From: Tubulanus polymorphus
Lineage: Eukaryota; Nemertea; Palaeonemertea; Tubulaniformes; Tubulanidae
Direction of reading: 5' to 3'
DNA: 64,000 nt
Assembly: GCF_964204645.1 (NCBI RefSeq)
Contig: NC_134025.1
Span: 25,140,001-25,204,000, forward strand
This document shows positions 34,469-46,500 of this stretch, one piece after another. The first letter of the stretch is position 1, and every line of letters starts with the position of its first letter. The notes beneath the pieces are model-generated. The model was not told the origin of the DNA. It saw only the letters and a program-made list of their open reading frames with translations, and did not search any database. The position numbers and the translations under genes were made by a program.

Positions 34469-35015
34469 AACAACCGATAGAAGAATAAGGACAATCAACA
34501 ATTTGAGAGAAACATCCGACAGCGCCATCTAGTGTATATATTGACCAGCTAATGATCTATCAACAACCTCTCCGGCAATAAGTTCTATTCATATTTTTCA
34601 CTTTATCGATTTATATCATTTTATATCTTTATACCGTATCTATTATGTATGATATTCCACCTAAGTATTTCTAAGATATTTTTATACAGTGGTCGAAGTG
34701 TCCAAACTAACGGACGAAACGTCTGATTTGTATTTATAACAGTATATCGATTGCATTTAAATATAATATTTTGCTCTAGTAGGAATGATAGTATTTGCAA
34801 GTTTTGATAAACTTTTTTTTCATTTGTTCAAGATTTTATTGTTATATATAGAAAGTGTAGTGCTTTCATGAGCCATTAGATGTTTTGTATTCTTTTTGTA
34901 AAAAAAATGTACGAGGTGATTAATAGATATATTTATCTGCACGCGTTTAGCTAGCGACTTTTGTAATTTATCTGATTAAGTATTGATGAAATGAATAAAT
35001 GATTTGAAAATAGAT
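34469..35015 (+). other. Predicted 3' UTR exon of the first ASCa gene
   Basis: AT-rich untranslated exon ending shortly after the poly(A) signal AATAAA at 34994-34999. Repeated short motifs such as TTTTATTG and TTGTATT suggest an unstable-type 3' UTR, as is common in proneural genes. The right boundary is approximate. Confidence 0.45.
34521..34534 (-). promoter_or_regulatory. CTCF-like motif
   Basis: The minus strand reads CACTAGATGGCGCT, matching the core consensus CCASYAGRKGGCRS. It sits between the two ASCa genes. A weaker match, GTAGATGGCGCT, lies at 51587-51598. Sequence match only. Confidence 0.35.
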
Positions 35016-36417
35016 TTAAGAGTTTGTTTTATCTGCATTGCTTATTGATGTCAACTGATGACTCGCGCGCAATCCCAGGCCGTAACGACTGTATGACAGC
35101 GTCGATACCTACCCTCTGCTCAGGCCAGGCAGGCGCGTGAGCTCCCTAGTTGGTCAATCCAGCCTTCGTTTTAGAGTCCATGGTCGATCTCTCTTTAGTT
35201 GAAATTGCAAAAGAAGCAAAAGGATACGATAATAAGACTCGTCACGGTAATGGAGATTTTGTAAAACTGTTTATATTACTCCTTTGATTCCACTCACCCA
35301 CTGTTTGAATAGGGTCTATTGATGTTTTCTATCATCTTCCGGGAATGATTGCTCCAAACAAATGAGATATATGCGAGTTCTGGTAATTGATTCTGCAAGC
35401 TTTTTGTGTACCCGTATAAACATCATTAAGACCAATATTCACGATATGTTAGATTATTGTCCAAATCTCCGGCGTAGAGGCGTAAAAGGCATACTTAAAT
35501 GATCTTCAACATCACTAGGAATACACCAATTATGTATTTTAGTTCCATATAACGCATAAAATGGTGATCTTTCCGATTCAGAAAGGTTTCTAAAGGCAAA
35601 GCGGTTTCTCATATCGTACCCAATCCCGGCCAAACTGAAGGATAAATATTGGTTGGACCTTGGAGTAATCGGACTGAATCAGGGGATAAGTCACCTCACA
35701 GTAGATCCCACGGCTTGACGAACAGTTTGTTTTGGGTTTACTTGGTTCTAACATTTGAAAAAAGAGATCCTTACATTCCAAGGATAGAACCAAAATAAAC
35801 GTGAAATGCACCTCAACCAGCATCGTACGAATTAGACACATTATTTCACCCGCGATGCATGGTCTAACAGGTTTCCGTCATTTGCTGCCGCCTTTTGATT
35901 ACTCTCATTATCGACTATTATTATTGACTATTATATATTTCATCAGGTCTATCAATGATCTATAAAAGATAGTTGATACATCACCGTTAGCCAAGTGGCT
36001 CACAGTGGATATTTCATCATCAGGCCTGCTAATTAGATATTCCCATTCTATTACATATATAGATATGGGCTAGACATTATATTTGCCCCCACAAAAATAT
36101 GGATTGCAGGAAGTTATTCAACATTTTGAGTCTATAAAGTGTGTGTTTGTGTATCACGTTACTCGTATCCGGCCGCATCATTCGAAATTTCCATGATCGA
36201 TATTTCTGTCCCGTTCTCCCCATCGTTTGTTGTGTCATTCAGGTAAAAACTCTTGAAAAATGCCTCTACAAAATAATGGCCGCCCTGTCTCGTTTTAGCG
36301 AGGCTTATGCATTTACATAGACGGTCGCTATTATATTCGGAAACCTATTTTGGGCACTAATAAAAACCACTTCTTGATTTATGAATGGAGTTTATTTGTC
36401 GTTCGTGAAAGCCACGC
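35016..36417. other. Intergenic region between the two ASCa genes
   Basis: About 1.4 kb without recognisable exons. Contains a partial copy of a dispersed palindromic motif (CCTTGGAGTAATCGGACTGA at about 35656-35675). Confidence 0.4.
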
Positions 36418-36445
36418 GCGATGCTTGCGAATGGGAACTGTTCGC

Positions 36446-36454
36446 GTGATTGGC
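36446..36454 (+). promoter_or_regulatory. Inverted CCAAT element GTGATTGGC, second ASCa gene
   Basis: Lies 188 bases before the start codon. CGATGCTTG (36419-36427) precedes it and ACGCG follows, as in the first ASCa gene, though the first gap is 18 rather than 2 bases. Confidence 0.4.
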
Positions 36455-36633
36455 ATGGCGGTACGCGTTCTGGGTGTGGTTTAGGTGACGACGGGCCTAT
36501 CGTGAGACCGCCAGCGCGTGTGTCATTCGCGGGGAATACGATTTTCGTGAAATCGTGTCAAGTCTAGTTTCCGAATTTCGGGTCAGTTGACGGATGCGCT
36601 CTGAGTTTTTAACTAGCATCAGTGGTAACTAAA

Positions 36634-37164
36634 ATGGATCGGTTGCAAGCTAGCGTCGCTTTAACTCCAGATCGACATTTAAATCTATTAGAATCCGTGT
36701 CACCAACGTTGTCAACGTCATCAAAATCTTCAAAAAAGTCACTGAAAGAAAACAACGAGCCAGATTTATTAAGATGTAAAAGGCGAATTGATTTTCCACA
36801 AACCGCGGTCAAAAGGGCGGCCGTCGCACGAAGAAACGAGCGAGAAAGAAACCGCGTGAAACTGGTCAACTTAGGCTTCGCAACTTTAAGAGATCACGTG
36901 CCACAAGCAGGGAAAAATAAGAAAATGAGCAAAGTAGAAACTCTTCGATCTGCCGTGGACTATATCAAATATCTTAGAGATATATTGACTGACCAACACG
37001 ACGGTGTAAAGGGACTTGCAGCGAAACCCGGTAAAGACATTTCGCCTCCTCACTCAGTAGAAAGTTTGCCATCGCCGGGGTATGCTTCTGATTCGTCATT
37101 CGATCACCAGGTCACATCGCCAGAAGATGACGAGTTACTGGATTTTGCCAGCTGGTTTCAATGA
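36634..37164 (+). CDS. Achaete-scute homologue, ASCa type (ASCL1/2-like), copy 2
   Basis: Single coding exon of 176 residues; ATG chosen because an in-frame TAA lies at 36610-36612. Features: DLLRCKRRIDF (44-54); basic region VARRNERERNRVKLVN from about 64; helix 1 GFATLRDHVP; short loop QAGKNK; helix 2 KMSKVETLRSAVDYIKYLRD to about 116; and a C-terminal DDELLDFASWF. The canonical short loop makes it closer to vertebrate ASCL1 than copy 1 is, but it lacks the DEHDAVSAAF stretch after helix 2. The donor TATTG|GTAAGT lies 11 bases past the stop and TTGTTTTCAG at 37441-37450 is the likely acceptor, so copy 2 also has a 3' UTR intron (37176-37450). Proneural transcription factor, nuclear. Confidence 0.95.
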   Translation: MDRLQASVALTPDRHLNLLESVSPTLSTSSKSSKKSLKENNEPDLLRCKRRIDFPQTAVKRAAVARRNERERNRVKLVNLGFATLRDHVPQAGKNKKMSKVETLRSAVDYIKYLRDILTDQHDGVKGLAAKPGKDISPPHSVESLPSPGYASDSSFDHQVTSPEDDELLDFASWFQ

Positions 37165-37468
37165 TTATAGTATTGGTAAGTATTGCAGTAATCTATACTG
37201 ATCTAGTTCATGCTTCGGGATATGTTTAGCGGGGAATGGTCGATGCTGCGAGGTGCGAATATCAGAAATGATCATGTTTTGGTGGATATATCTAGAAAAA
37301 TTCTAGAAAACAGTCGAACTGTCCTGTTGAAATAAGATTGCTCTTTTGGGGCCGGAAATTGGTGTATTGACATTTACCAGTCAGCCGTTAACGGTCAATC
37401 TTAGGCGTAATTAGCGTAATTCATTAAGCAACAATGCATATTGTTTTCAGTAAGACATTAAAACTTAC

Positions 37469-37707
37469 AAATTGCCTTCAGGGATCTTGGCACATCTTGC
37501 CTGGGCAAGAGATAACATCTCGCCACCGGAAATGACAGCGCCCACTGATGAAGGGCCTGCACGCGATTTAGCGGGTGGATAATGACCCATCTGAGGTAAC
37601 ACACTTATGACAGATGGCTGTCCTAGTGAGTTCACTTTATAATGACCGCTAGGACTTTGAATTATTTGCAACGATGTGGAAGGGCTCAACATGTTGCTCG
37701 AGCCCAA
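37469..37707 (-). pseudogene. Orphan exon-like open frame antisense to the second ASCa 3' UTR
   Basis: 239 bases on the minus strand are open and framed by an acceptor (ATCTAACAG at 37708 onward) and a perfect GTAAGT donor at 37468. The peptide is ordinary-looking: SLQIIQSPSGHYKVN, SLGQPSVISVLPQMG, GGEMLSLAQARCAKIPEG. I do not recognise the family, and no neighbouring exon of the same gene is visible on this strand. It could be an isolated exon of an unrecognised gene or a transposed fragment of a gene located elsewhere. Confidence 0.35.
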
Positions 37708-40441
37708 CTGTTAGATATTTCCGCATTCTTGTCGTCGCAATTAACGACTTCATTGTAAATTGCTTTCCGTCAATGGTAAATAACTATTCTGTCTGTATTG
37801 AAACAACTATTGTGCAACCGGGGTGCCCGCCGGTCGGGCTTGTGGTCTCAAATTACTTTTCAACTGTGAAAATACAACGTTGGGAAACTTGTTTGCAGAA
37901 CTTGATCTCGTGTTTTTGCTCTCGGTTATAGATTTGGCTACGAATCCTCATGTTGTAAAGGATGTACAATGTATAAACGAGGTCAATGTTCTTCTATCAT
38001 AATAGGAGATCATGGGAAAACGATGAATACAACCGATTTTTTCGCATAGCCGCAAGGCTCTGGCCCGAGACACGTATGGTACTCTTATATAGACCTGCTA
38101 ATTTTCGATATATCACGATCCATACAGATGATATTTCTCATCACATTTATTATATGATATTCATTTTGATACAAGGCTATTATGAATGTATTGTTCTCTG
38201 TCGTAACTAGTCTAATTTCGATGTTCTGTAATCCTTCGCCAAAAGCGTGCATACATAATTAAACATAAATAAGTACATCATATAGGTTTCAATAACATAT
38301 AGAATTGCGCATGTCGCCCTTAGCATGCCGTCGTTAAATAGGCAAATACCATCACAGATGCCCTATTGAGTCCTCACGGAAATTCGAGTGTTAGGCCATG
38401 TTGGTCACCATCTGTTACCCCGGTACGCGTCCTTACTTCCGCAAACATATCGCCTATAATTCCGATAGCTGTCGACTTCTCGGTATTAGTTTTATTACGA
38501 CGATGAAAAAAAGTTTCCAAAAACGATTTATCTTTTCCATTGAAAATATGTATATACATCATATATATCTACGCGGAATTGCATTTTTCTAGTAAAACAC
38601 TACATGCGTAGAAAGGAATTATTGGTCGCGACACTTAAAAGATAGGGAAAAAACTAAATAAGTTTCCTTCCGTTTCATGCGGTGATATTACAACACTCCA
38701 TCGCGAGAGTTGTAGACATGGTGCCATGAAGCATCATGCGCAAACAGAATGAGGTCACGCAGGGTCAGCTCTTCATGCACGACACTTACGCAGTTTACGA
38801 CGGAAATTTTAAAGGAAACATTCATACTCGTCCCCGGGGAACAATGCGCCGTGCTCGGTTCATTCACGAAAAAGACTCAACCGAATTTCTTAACCTCGAA
38901 GCCGCCGAAATTAGGTCGAACCAGCGCCCGAAAAAAACGCGTAATGGCACTAGACTCGGGAATTCCATGCGCGCGCAATATGAATGAAAAAATAAGGATG
39001 AATGGTCAGAAAATCGTTGAATGAATTGTGGAAATTGCAGAAGTCGAGTCTTAAAGACAATTTCAGAATCACATAAGCTACGTATGAAAATTATAATCGA
39101 ATTAAAATTTACTATCGGGTAACGGATCATTTATCGCCATTCAGTAAACTATTATCACTATCCAATTATCTCCGTCACATCATTATCACCCGCGAAGTCC
39201 CTAAATCCGCCGGCCCGAAAATACATGCATTCTCACAGATCCAATTTCCACGCACAAAACCCGTTAATCTCTTCGTATAGGTATCGAAGAATTAGCGGAA
39301 TAGTTTATGCGCTAGTTCATTGATATCCACGCTCAATATTTCTATAGACGCTTCCTATTTGACCGTTCGACCATTATATATACTAAGCTATAGCTATTTT
39401 TATGTATAGATGATGATAAAGGGTCATATGGCATTATTTTATGCTAAAATTGAACTCGGTCCTCGCGGCAGTCTCAAAGAGTATACCCAGAGTGCCCTTA
39501 TAGTAGACGCTACATTAATCTTTTTTGCTCATAGTTTTTTTAGCCCACTATTGTTTACACGACCGGGCGTATTTCCATTTTGTGAGGAGACTGGTTCTCT
39601 ATACCTCATTCATCAAGTTAAATTTAGACCTATACATGTGTATAAGTACAATAGCCGCGGATGCACACGGAAGTCTATAGATGTCGATTTTTTAAAAGAT
39701 GCTCAAATTTTTTCTTTGCAGAATCCGAAACCTATTGTAGAAATGTGATCTTGGGACGGTCTTCGTGACCCGGCAACGATCGGATTCGCGTGATGGGATG
39801 ACGCTTTGCCGCTGGGATGCCCTATCGAGTTTATGAAATGACCAAGATAAATGTTCCCACCGACCATATACTGTGATATTTTTAATAGACTGTACACGTT
39901 TAGTGATCGTGTATAAAAAGAGAAGACAATGAATATTATTACTGTGCTATATGTTCTGCCTTATACATACAGACTCTAAGTTATATGTCTTTCCTCTTGC
40001 ACACTTTGTATATATGATAATATATATTTTGTACATTTATATATGATGATTTCTGTGAATGAAATTATCCGATTATGATTAGGATATTACGAATTAACAA
40101 AACCTGTATTTGTTTCGATTCTACTTAATATAAGAAGAATTAATAGGCGAACGTTGCCGAATTTCATTATGATGGCGAACCTTTGATTGTGTAAGTTATT
40201 GCAGTGTCTTCCTCATTTTTATATAGTTTGAACTATACTACGTAGTTATTCTTAATTACGCATTAATAAACATGGATAATCTAACTAAATAATGTAAATT
40301 ATATATTATATACTGAAAAATTAGTTGGCTTGTTTAGCGAAATAAAATCTGTTGGTATCGGATAGAGGTATCTGGTTTTGATTTCATGGATTTGGGCAGA
40401 CTTTCAGTGACTTCCTTGCGTGCTTTAAGCCCCAGTGCTCT

Positions 40442-40488
40442 ACCATGGACTCTAAAACTCCAACTCTCTTCGTTTAAGAGTCCATGGT
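40442..40488. repeat. Perfect 12-bp inverted repeat
   Basis: ACCATGGACTCT (40442-40453) and its reverse complement (40477-40488) enclose 23 bases. Variants of AGAGTCCATGG also occur near 35172 and 45140, so this may be the end of a dispersed element. Confidence 0.6.
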
Positions 40489-41677
40489 TCTTAAGAAGAG
40501 TTGATTCTCTATAAAATGGAATCAGAATCTGAGTGGTTTTAGTCTATTCCATAAGGACCCATAAGCTTAATCCTTGGAGTAATCAGTCTGATTACTGAAG
40601 CTTAATCAAAATTGTATATTCTTCTAAAACAACTCTTTAATACGTTGTTAAAAATGATGCCAAAAAATATGATGTATATTTGACGATGGTTTTGTATAAG
40701 CATAACTGTTTCAAAAAATCAGAATATACGATCCAGTCAGCCGTGCGGGACACAGTGTGGAATGGAAAGGACCGTGATTCGATAAACAGAGATCGCAATG
40801 ACCAAATATTATCATATAGATCGGATATTCTATATTCTTGATACCAAAAAAGTAACCGGTATATAAAATCGAGGACCATTGTTTACAATGGCGTGTTTCT
40901 TTATCGTAGCGAAAATTCACCGCGGTCAAGAATATGTAATACATTGAATCAAGTAGCACTCGTTTGACGGTGTATACTCTAGTCGAGTGATGGACTCCTT
41001 TTTAGGAGGTTACCCGGTACAGGTAACGCCGAGGCTTTCAAGTATAATAGTTCTACATCCACAATCCATCGTAAATAACGAATAGAGACAGAAAGTATCG
41101 TATTGCGGTTTCACCTTCTTTATGACATCGTCATAGACGCAATTTCCCAAGATTATTTCGCAGGAGGGGTATTCAACCCGTAATAACACGTAAACCGTTC
41201 TCACCAACAGCTTCTGCGAAGATTCTTTCAAGTTTTCAAAGGTGGGCGTCGCCTTTTTGTCGAAGTGCGCAGTATATTTAATATATTGTAGTCGACGAAA
41301 AAATGCCAGTCATATCAAACGTGGAATCTGCAATTGCCTGGTTTAACGTACTGAATAGACTGACGCGTGCCAAACCCAAATTCAATAGAAAATAGTATAA
41401 AACACGACTCGTGCTCTCGCGGTCCGGTCCAGGGTCAACAAGATTTGCTTTATTGTCTTCAACAAAACACTGTCATCAAATAAGGTTTAAAAATTTTTCT
41501 CACGAGTTTTTCCAGAAATCGTATTCGGGTGTTCTCGGCCGTCTTCGCTCGTGAGACCGAAGACGTTTGAGCGGTGAACCGCTAAGATTTTATTTTCTCG
41601 TTTTCTTTAAATCGGGTTCCGCAATGTTTGGGAAAAATTACGGCTCTACAAATGCGTGAAGGCGAATGGTTTGATTT

Positions 41678-41708
41678 ACCATGCAACCATGCAACCATGC
41701 AACCATGC
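41678..41708. repeat. Short tandem repeat, unit ATGCAACC
   Basis: Almost four copies of an 8-bp unit in a row. A simple microsatellite-type repeat with no sign of function. Confidence 0.85.
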
Positions 41709-43168
41709 TTTTTAACTTTTTTATAAAATGCACATAAACGCACAAGTTAGTAGTTGTAAGGATTCAAATACCTTCTCACATCATATGACGCTTTCTGGGG
41801 AAAATAGTTCCAAAGTGAGCAATTTGGCAAATCTTAAGGTATTAAGAACAATCGTTTAATCGTTATTTATGTCACGCACGCAAGCATAGAAGATTTATGT
41901 CAGAAATAACTGAATTAACCAACAGATTTTTCAAATCTTGCGCAATATTGGACAACCCATTATACGACGTCGAGCGCCTATCAAAGCGTTTCAGCCTGCA
42001 GCGAAATCAAAATCCGCCCGGGACAAGGTTTTAAAGACAAAAATGGAATCCCGTGAAACACAATACAAGGGACGTAGATCGTAAGATTGGAAAATGCCCC
42101 ACAATCTCAAGGGTTTTAATCGTGTTACCCAAAAATCTCAGTAGTCCACTCACACCTGCACTACGTGCACAATATTCAACAAGTTTGAAAGCTTTCAATC
42201 CCGCGCACGCCGGTTTAAAATTACCAAATATGATAGGAATTTCTTTTCATCTACAATGGATGACGTTCCCCTTCGACTGCCTTGGGATCTTCTCGCATGA
42301 ATTGAACGCGCCTTGTGAAGAAGGTGAACTATTTCAAATAATAATTGCTCACGTAAATCTAGTTTGAACAGTTTCGGTTACCGGCACTGAATTTTGTTTC
42401 AGTACCGTTTTTTTCATTCAATTAGACAATACGGCATTAGACAAGACTGCAACCGTGCGATCGACCATGCAGTTTCAATTAAAAGCAAAATATCGTTGCG
42501 ATAACAAATACGCACGATCTTTATAAGTTCCGTATCGTTTTTATGTGTATGGAATCAAATCGGATATATATTCTTCCGGTGCCACGTAGGCCTACTCTTT
42601 GAGAAGATTTGCTCGGACCGGGTGGGTATTCATCAACTGGTGAATGGTGGCCATTAACGTCTAAGTTCAATGGTTATGAAGCCACTCAATGCCGATCGAA
42701 TTCATCTAAATCCGCAGGATTATTTTCTTAGTCAAATTATCACCGGTACTCACAGATAATAGACAATTCGAACTAGAACGGGTAATTTGCTTTAGGCAAC
42801 CGACATGTTTCTCCCGCCTCTAAGTCGAGTGACCATCGGAAACCCCAAATTACATAATCATTCTCAAATTTAGGAACACTCAAGAAACAGTTTATTGAGA
42901 GACCTAATGGACTTATTCAATTTCATATGTCCTGGTAGTTTCAGATGTAGGTAAGACAGAATAGACCTGAGCCAATTCGCTGTGCAGTAAGACAATTGGC
43001 TCGGAGGTCCATTGAGAGGATCTATCTCATCAGAGGGATTGCCGGCCGGAGGTAGGGTGTACAAGGCCAACAATTTTGTGACAGTAGAAAAAGTTTGAAG
43101 ATTTCTGCAGCTTCGTACGTGTCTAGGGCATCGAACCTGTTACGGAACCATTGCCATGATTTTTCTTC

Positions 43169-43216
43169 TAAGTCGAAACTCAAAATTTCGAGTGTATTAC
43201 TCGAAATGTCGACTTA
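43169..43216. repeat. Hairpin with 17-base arms
   Basis: ATTTCGAGT (43185-43193) pairs with ACTCGAAAT (43199-43207) around a 5-base loop, and outer TAAGTCGA pairs with the end of GTCGACTTA (43208-43216). Further TCGAAAT/GACTTCGA pieces follow to 43250. It lies about 290 bases upstream of the tRNA gene. Probably a small foldback repeat. Confidence 0.6.
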
Positions 43217-43503
43217 ATAGACGTGCTTAGTCGAAATAACGACTTCGAAAAAAGAAACATACTTATGCTCAAGTTCAAGTTCAGAAAAGAGTGTGTAATA
43301 TCTACAATTAACCTACAAGATTGAAAAAAATGAACTTAGACTAAAATGTAGGTTACTAAGATGCTAAGAAGAAACTGAATTGGTAATAAATTTACATTGT
43401 TATGATGTAAGACCGCATCAAATCACCGATCAAATCATTATCAGCGGCAACTCGCCAGTGTGTTGGTTTTAAAGAAATGCGACATGCCAAAATTGTCAGA
43501 GTC

Positions 43504-43575
43504 GGGGATGTAGCTCAGTGGTAGAGCGCTCGCTTCGCATGCGAGAGGCCCCGGGTTCGAGCCCCGGCATCTCCA
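43504..43575 (+). tRNA. tRNA-Ala (anticodon CGC)
   Basis: A 72-base cloverleaf folds fully: acceptor GGGGATG/CATCTCC with the G3-U70 wobble that identifies tRNA-Ala, D stem GCTC/GAGC, anticodon stem CTCGC/GCGAG with loop TTCGCAT (CGC at 43536-43538), 5-base variable loop, T stem CCGGG/CCCGG with TTCGAGC, and discriminator A. The internal A and B boxes are good. No intron and no encoded CCA, as in eukaryotes. It reads GCG codons. Confidence 0.98.
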
Positions 43576-43577
43576 CA

Positions 43578-43584
43578 TTTTTTT
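43578..43584 (+). terminator. RNA polymerase III terminator of tRNA-Ala
   Basis: Run of seven T residues starting three bases after the mature tRNA end. Confidence 0.9.
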
Positions 43585-46500
43585 GAGATTATTTTTCCAC
43601 AAATTTTGTTGTTTTATGTACGTTCAGTTCTGTTGATAATAATACGTATATCGACAATTAGGGCGCTCTTTTTAAAATTGATCAAGCCGTCAATGGACGA
43701 TTGCGGACTGGCAGTTGTATTACAGTCGTTTCTAATACGTTATATTCTCAACGATCCGAAGTAAGAAAGAATTATATCTTGATTATATATAGCACATTTA
43801 TTATACCACATAAAACTTAGCACAATATATATAGATATATGTATATGTATATTTATATTTCATTATATTAATTATGGAATTAACACTTATACTATAATAC
43901 AATCAAGTGCTATATTAAAATGAACAAAATCATTTTGTGCATGAATTCAACATTTTCATCGGTATTTAAATAGAACTGGCTTCTTACGCCCGGCGCACTG
44001 TTGTATAAAAAAAACTGCCCTTATATTTAAAAGCTGTTAAAAAGACCTCAAAAAGAATATGCTTTTCTCCCTAACTTACATCTATGCCAAAATATTGAGA
44101 AATTTTTACAAGAGAAACCAAATAAACTTAAAAGCAATTTTTGCAAAAACGCATATCTCTATTGTAAATAAAGACTATGATATCTTCGGTTTTTGAGACA
44201 TTTTTACGGAAAAGTGATTCGTCGAATTTGAAGATATCTTTTTCCAAACATGAAAATCTTCTCATGAGCCCAAAAATACATTTTTATCAAAATCTCAGGA
44301 AAAATATTTTACTGTTGGTTATTAGAGGCAAGAAAAGGCCGAAAAGTATGCAGGAAATCTGTTTTTAAAAGTTTTGGAAACTATGCTAAATCTTGTGAAA
44401 CCAGAGTGTTTTTAGTCATGTACTACTATAATAGAATATAATCATAAAATCTATAAGTCGGAGTTCCGCGTACATGTAACAAATTGTAAGTAGAAAAACT
44501 GCATAGCACCAAAAAGCAGCTATGTGTACACACTGAATAATTCAGTAACAACAAGAGTATTTTTTCCTCTGTGTCACAGACTCAACAGTTCCATCACGAA
44601 CAGATTGCATAGCAACCTTCCACTTAAGTGGCATATTGGTCTCAAATATTTCAGTAAAAAATTCTGCCATCCCGCTCCAGTGGCAAAAACCATGTTCCCA
44701 CTCATTCGTTCCATTCAACCCTAGGCGAAAAAATCGATACGAAAAACAGTACGGCCTAAATTCTATCGACACTTGTAACATATACCGGTACTAAAACATT
44801 TTTGACAAACTAAAATAAAATTCGATCCATATTCCATACGGAGGTTAAGTATTTCATGGCTGTAGCTTCTGACTCGTTACAAGAATATTATCAAATTGTG
44901 ACTAGATTTTTCCCTTGAGAAAGCGTACGAAAATTCTAAGACGTTAAGATAATTAAAGTACTAAATAAAGGTGTAGCACACAAACTTTTTTGTATTTATT
45001 ATACAGAATGAGGTGTATAAGGTCAGTAAACTGATTCGGGAACAGTGTAATGTAACCCAAACAATTTGTTAGTCACACACCTACTGATTACAATAATTAA
45101 GGCAAGTATTCAAAGCTATCCATATTTATTGTAAAACCGAGGACTCAAGAGTCCATAGGTTAAGAAAAAAAACCCACGTCAAGTTTCTGAGATGAGCTGG
45201 TCCCAATATGTTAGCTGTTGAGGGAGATTCAAAAAGCAGAACAAATAAGATCTTCACAAATAATGATCTCAGAGTACATGTACCTCCGGTACCCCTATAA
45301 CACTATTACCGAAGGTATAGAAATTACTCTCAGTTACAGTGAAAACTCGCTGAACACAGTGAATATCAATTTTAGAAAAATTATTGGTACTCACTGAAAA
45401 ATCTTTGATGGGATAAAAGCTTTGCAGAGGCTACAATCTATAGACTATACAATTAATGACAACAAATACTTGGCACCATTTAGTGACGCTGCTAATCTCA
45501 AAAATAATTTTTTTCGAAACTTCGTCTTCAGCCATTTACCATGCGAGTGCTGCGCGTTAACATATTATATATTCACACTATCGAAATTTACTGATGTGTT
45601 AGCTACCTAGATTATCAAAATGATGATACAAAATACACATCAACCTCAAATAGAAATCCTTCATTATTTCACCGAATAATTATGAATCGTGCACAATCTA
45701 TCCAGATTCTGAATAGGTAATGAATCAACTCAAGTAAGTAATTCCAACTACTTCAACTGAAATTCATGAGAAATATGAATGAAAAATTTTGATCTAAAAT
45801 CTTTTGATTTTAATTCTAAATGCAGATGTTCCTTTTATAATTCCATTCCATATATTTGTGTTTTAAAATATTGCAGGCTATTACATATATACAATATAAG
45901 TACTTTCGCTGCCATTTAAGTTTATCTTATATACTGAAAATTTTCGAAAAATTATACATCACTCAATACTTGTAAATAATTGTTTGCAAATTTGATTATT
46001 GTAATACAAAATTATAGCAAAGAAACTGCTATTTATTTTAGTAACCATAAAAGCAGTAGAAATGACTTATTTCTATTAAATCGATGATTACAAATTCAAC
46101 AACCTTCTCAAGCCAGAAATTTTCAACATTCAAGTATACATAGCAACATGTAATACAAGCAACATGAATATAGACTGTGAATTGATAGTTTTTGAGAGCA
46201 TTTCCTTTTTATGGAAACGACAGCCATTTCTTGGGTCACCAACATCGTAGTATCGATTTTTCTACTTCAGTGGTGAAGAAACCAAGAACGCGATGCACCG
46301 TTCACTGCTAGGAAACATTCAGAGGGAGGGGTTTAAGTTATACAGGAAATAGTGCTTCCCAGTTGTACATCGAATAGCAAACCATCCACCCAAAAAAGCA
46401 CACACATACATGCGTACATACACCCAGTCCTGCTATTAGTCGAAACCGAACGTCAGAAATGAATTCTGATATGATATAGCATGGATTGGGATATCAAATG

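Larger units (their letters stand above)
37708..43168. other. Gene-poor intergenic region
   Basis: About 5.5 kb with no gene I can support. Overlapping frames around 38736-39130 look protein-like in composition but match no family. Small repeats inside are listed separately. Confidence 0.4.

Noticed and set aside
38736..39130. Three overlapping open frames on both strands
   Set aside because: None has splice context or a recognisable motif; simultaneous openness in several frames reflects base composition.
42053..42367. Plus-strand frame of 104 codons
   Set aside because: No family resemblance, no acceptor or donor of quality, and AT-rich codon use.
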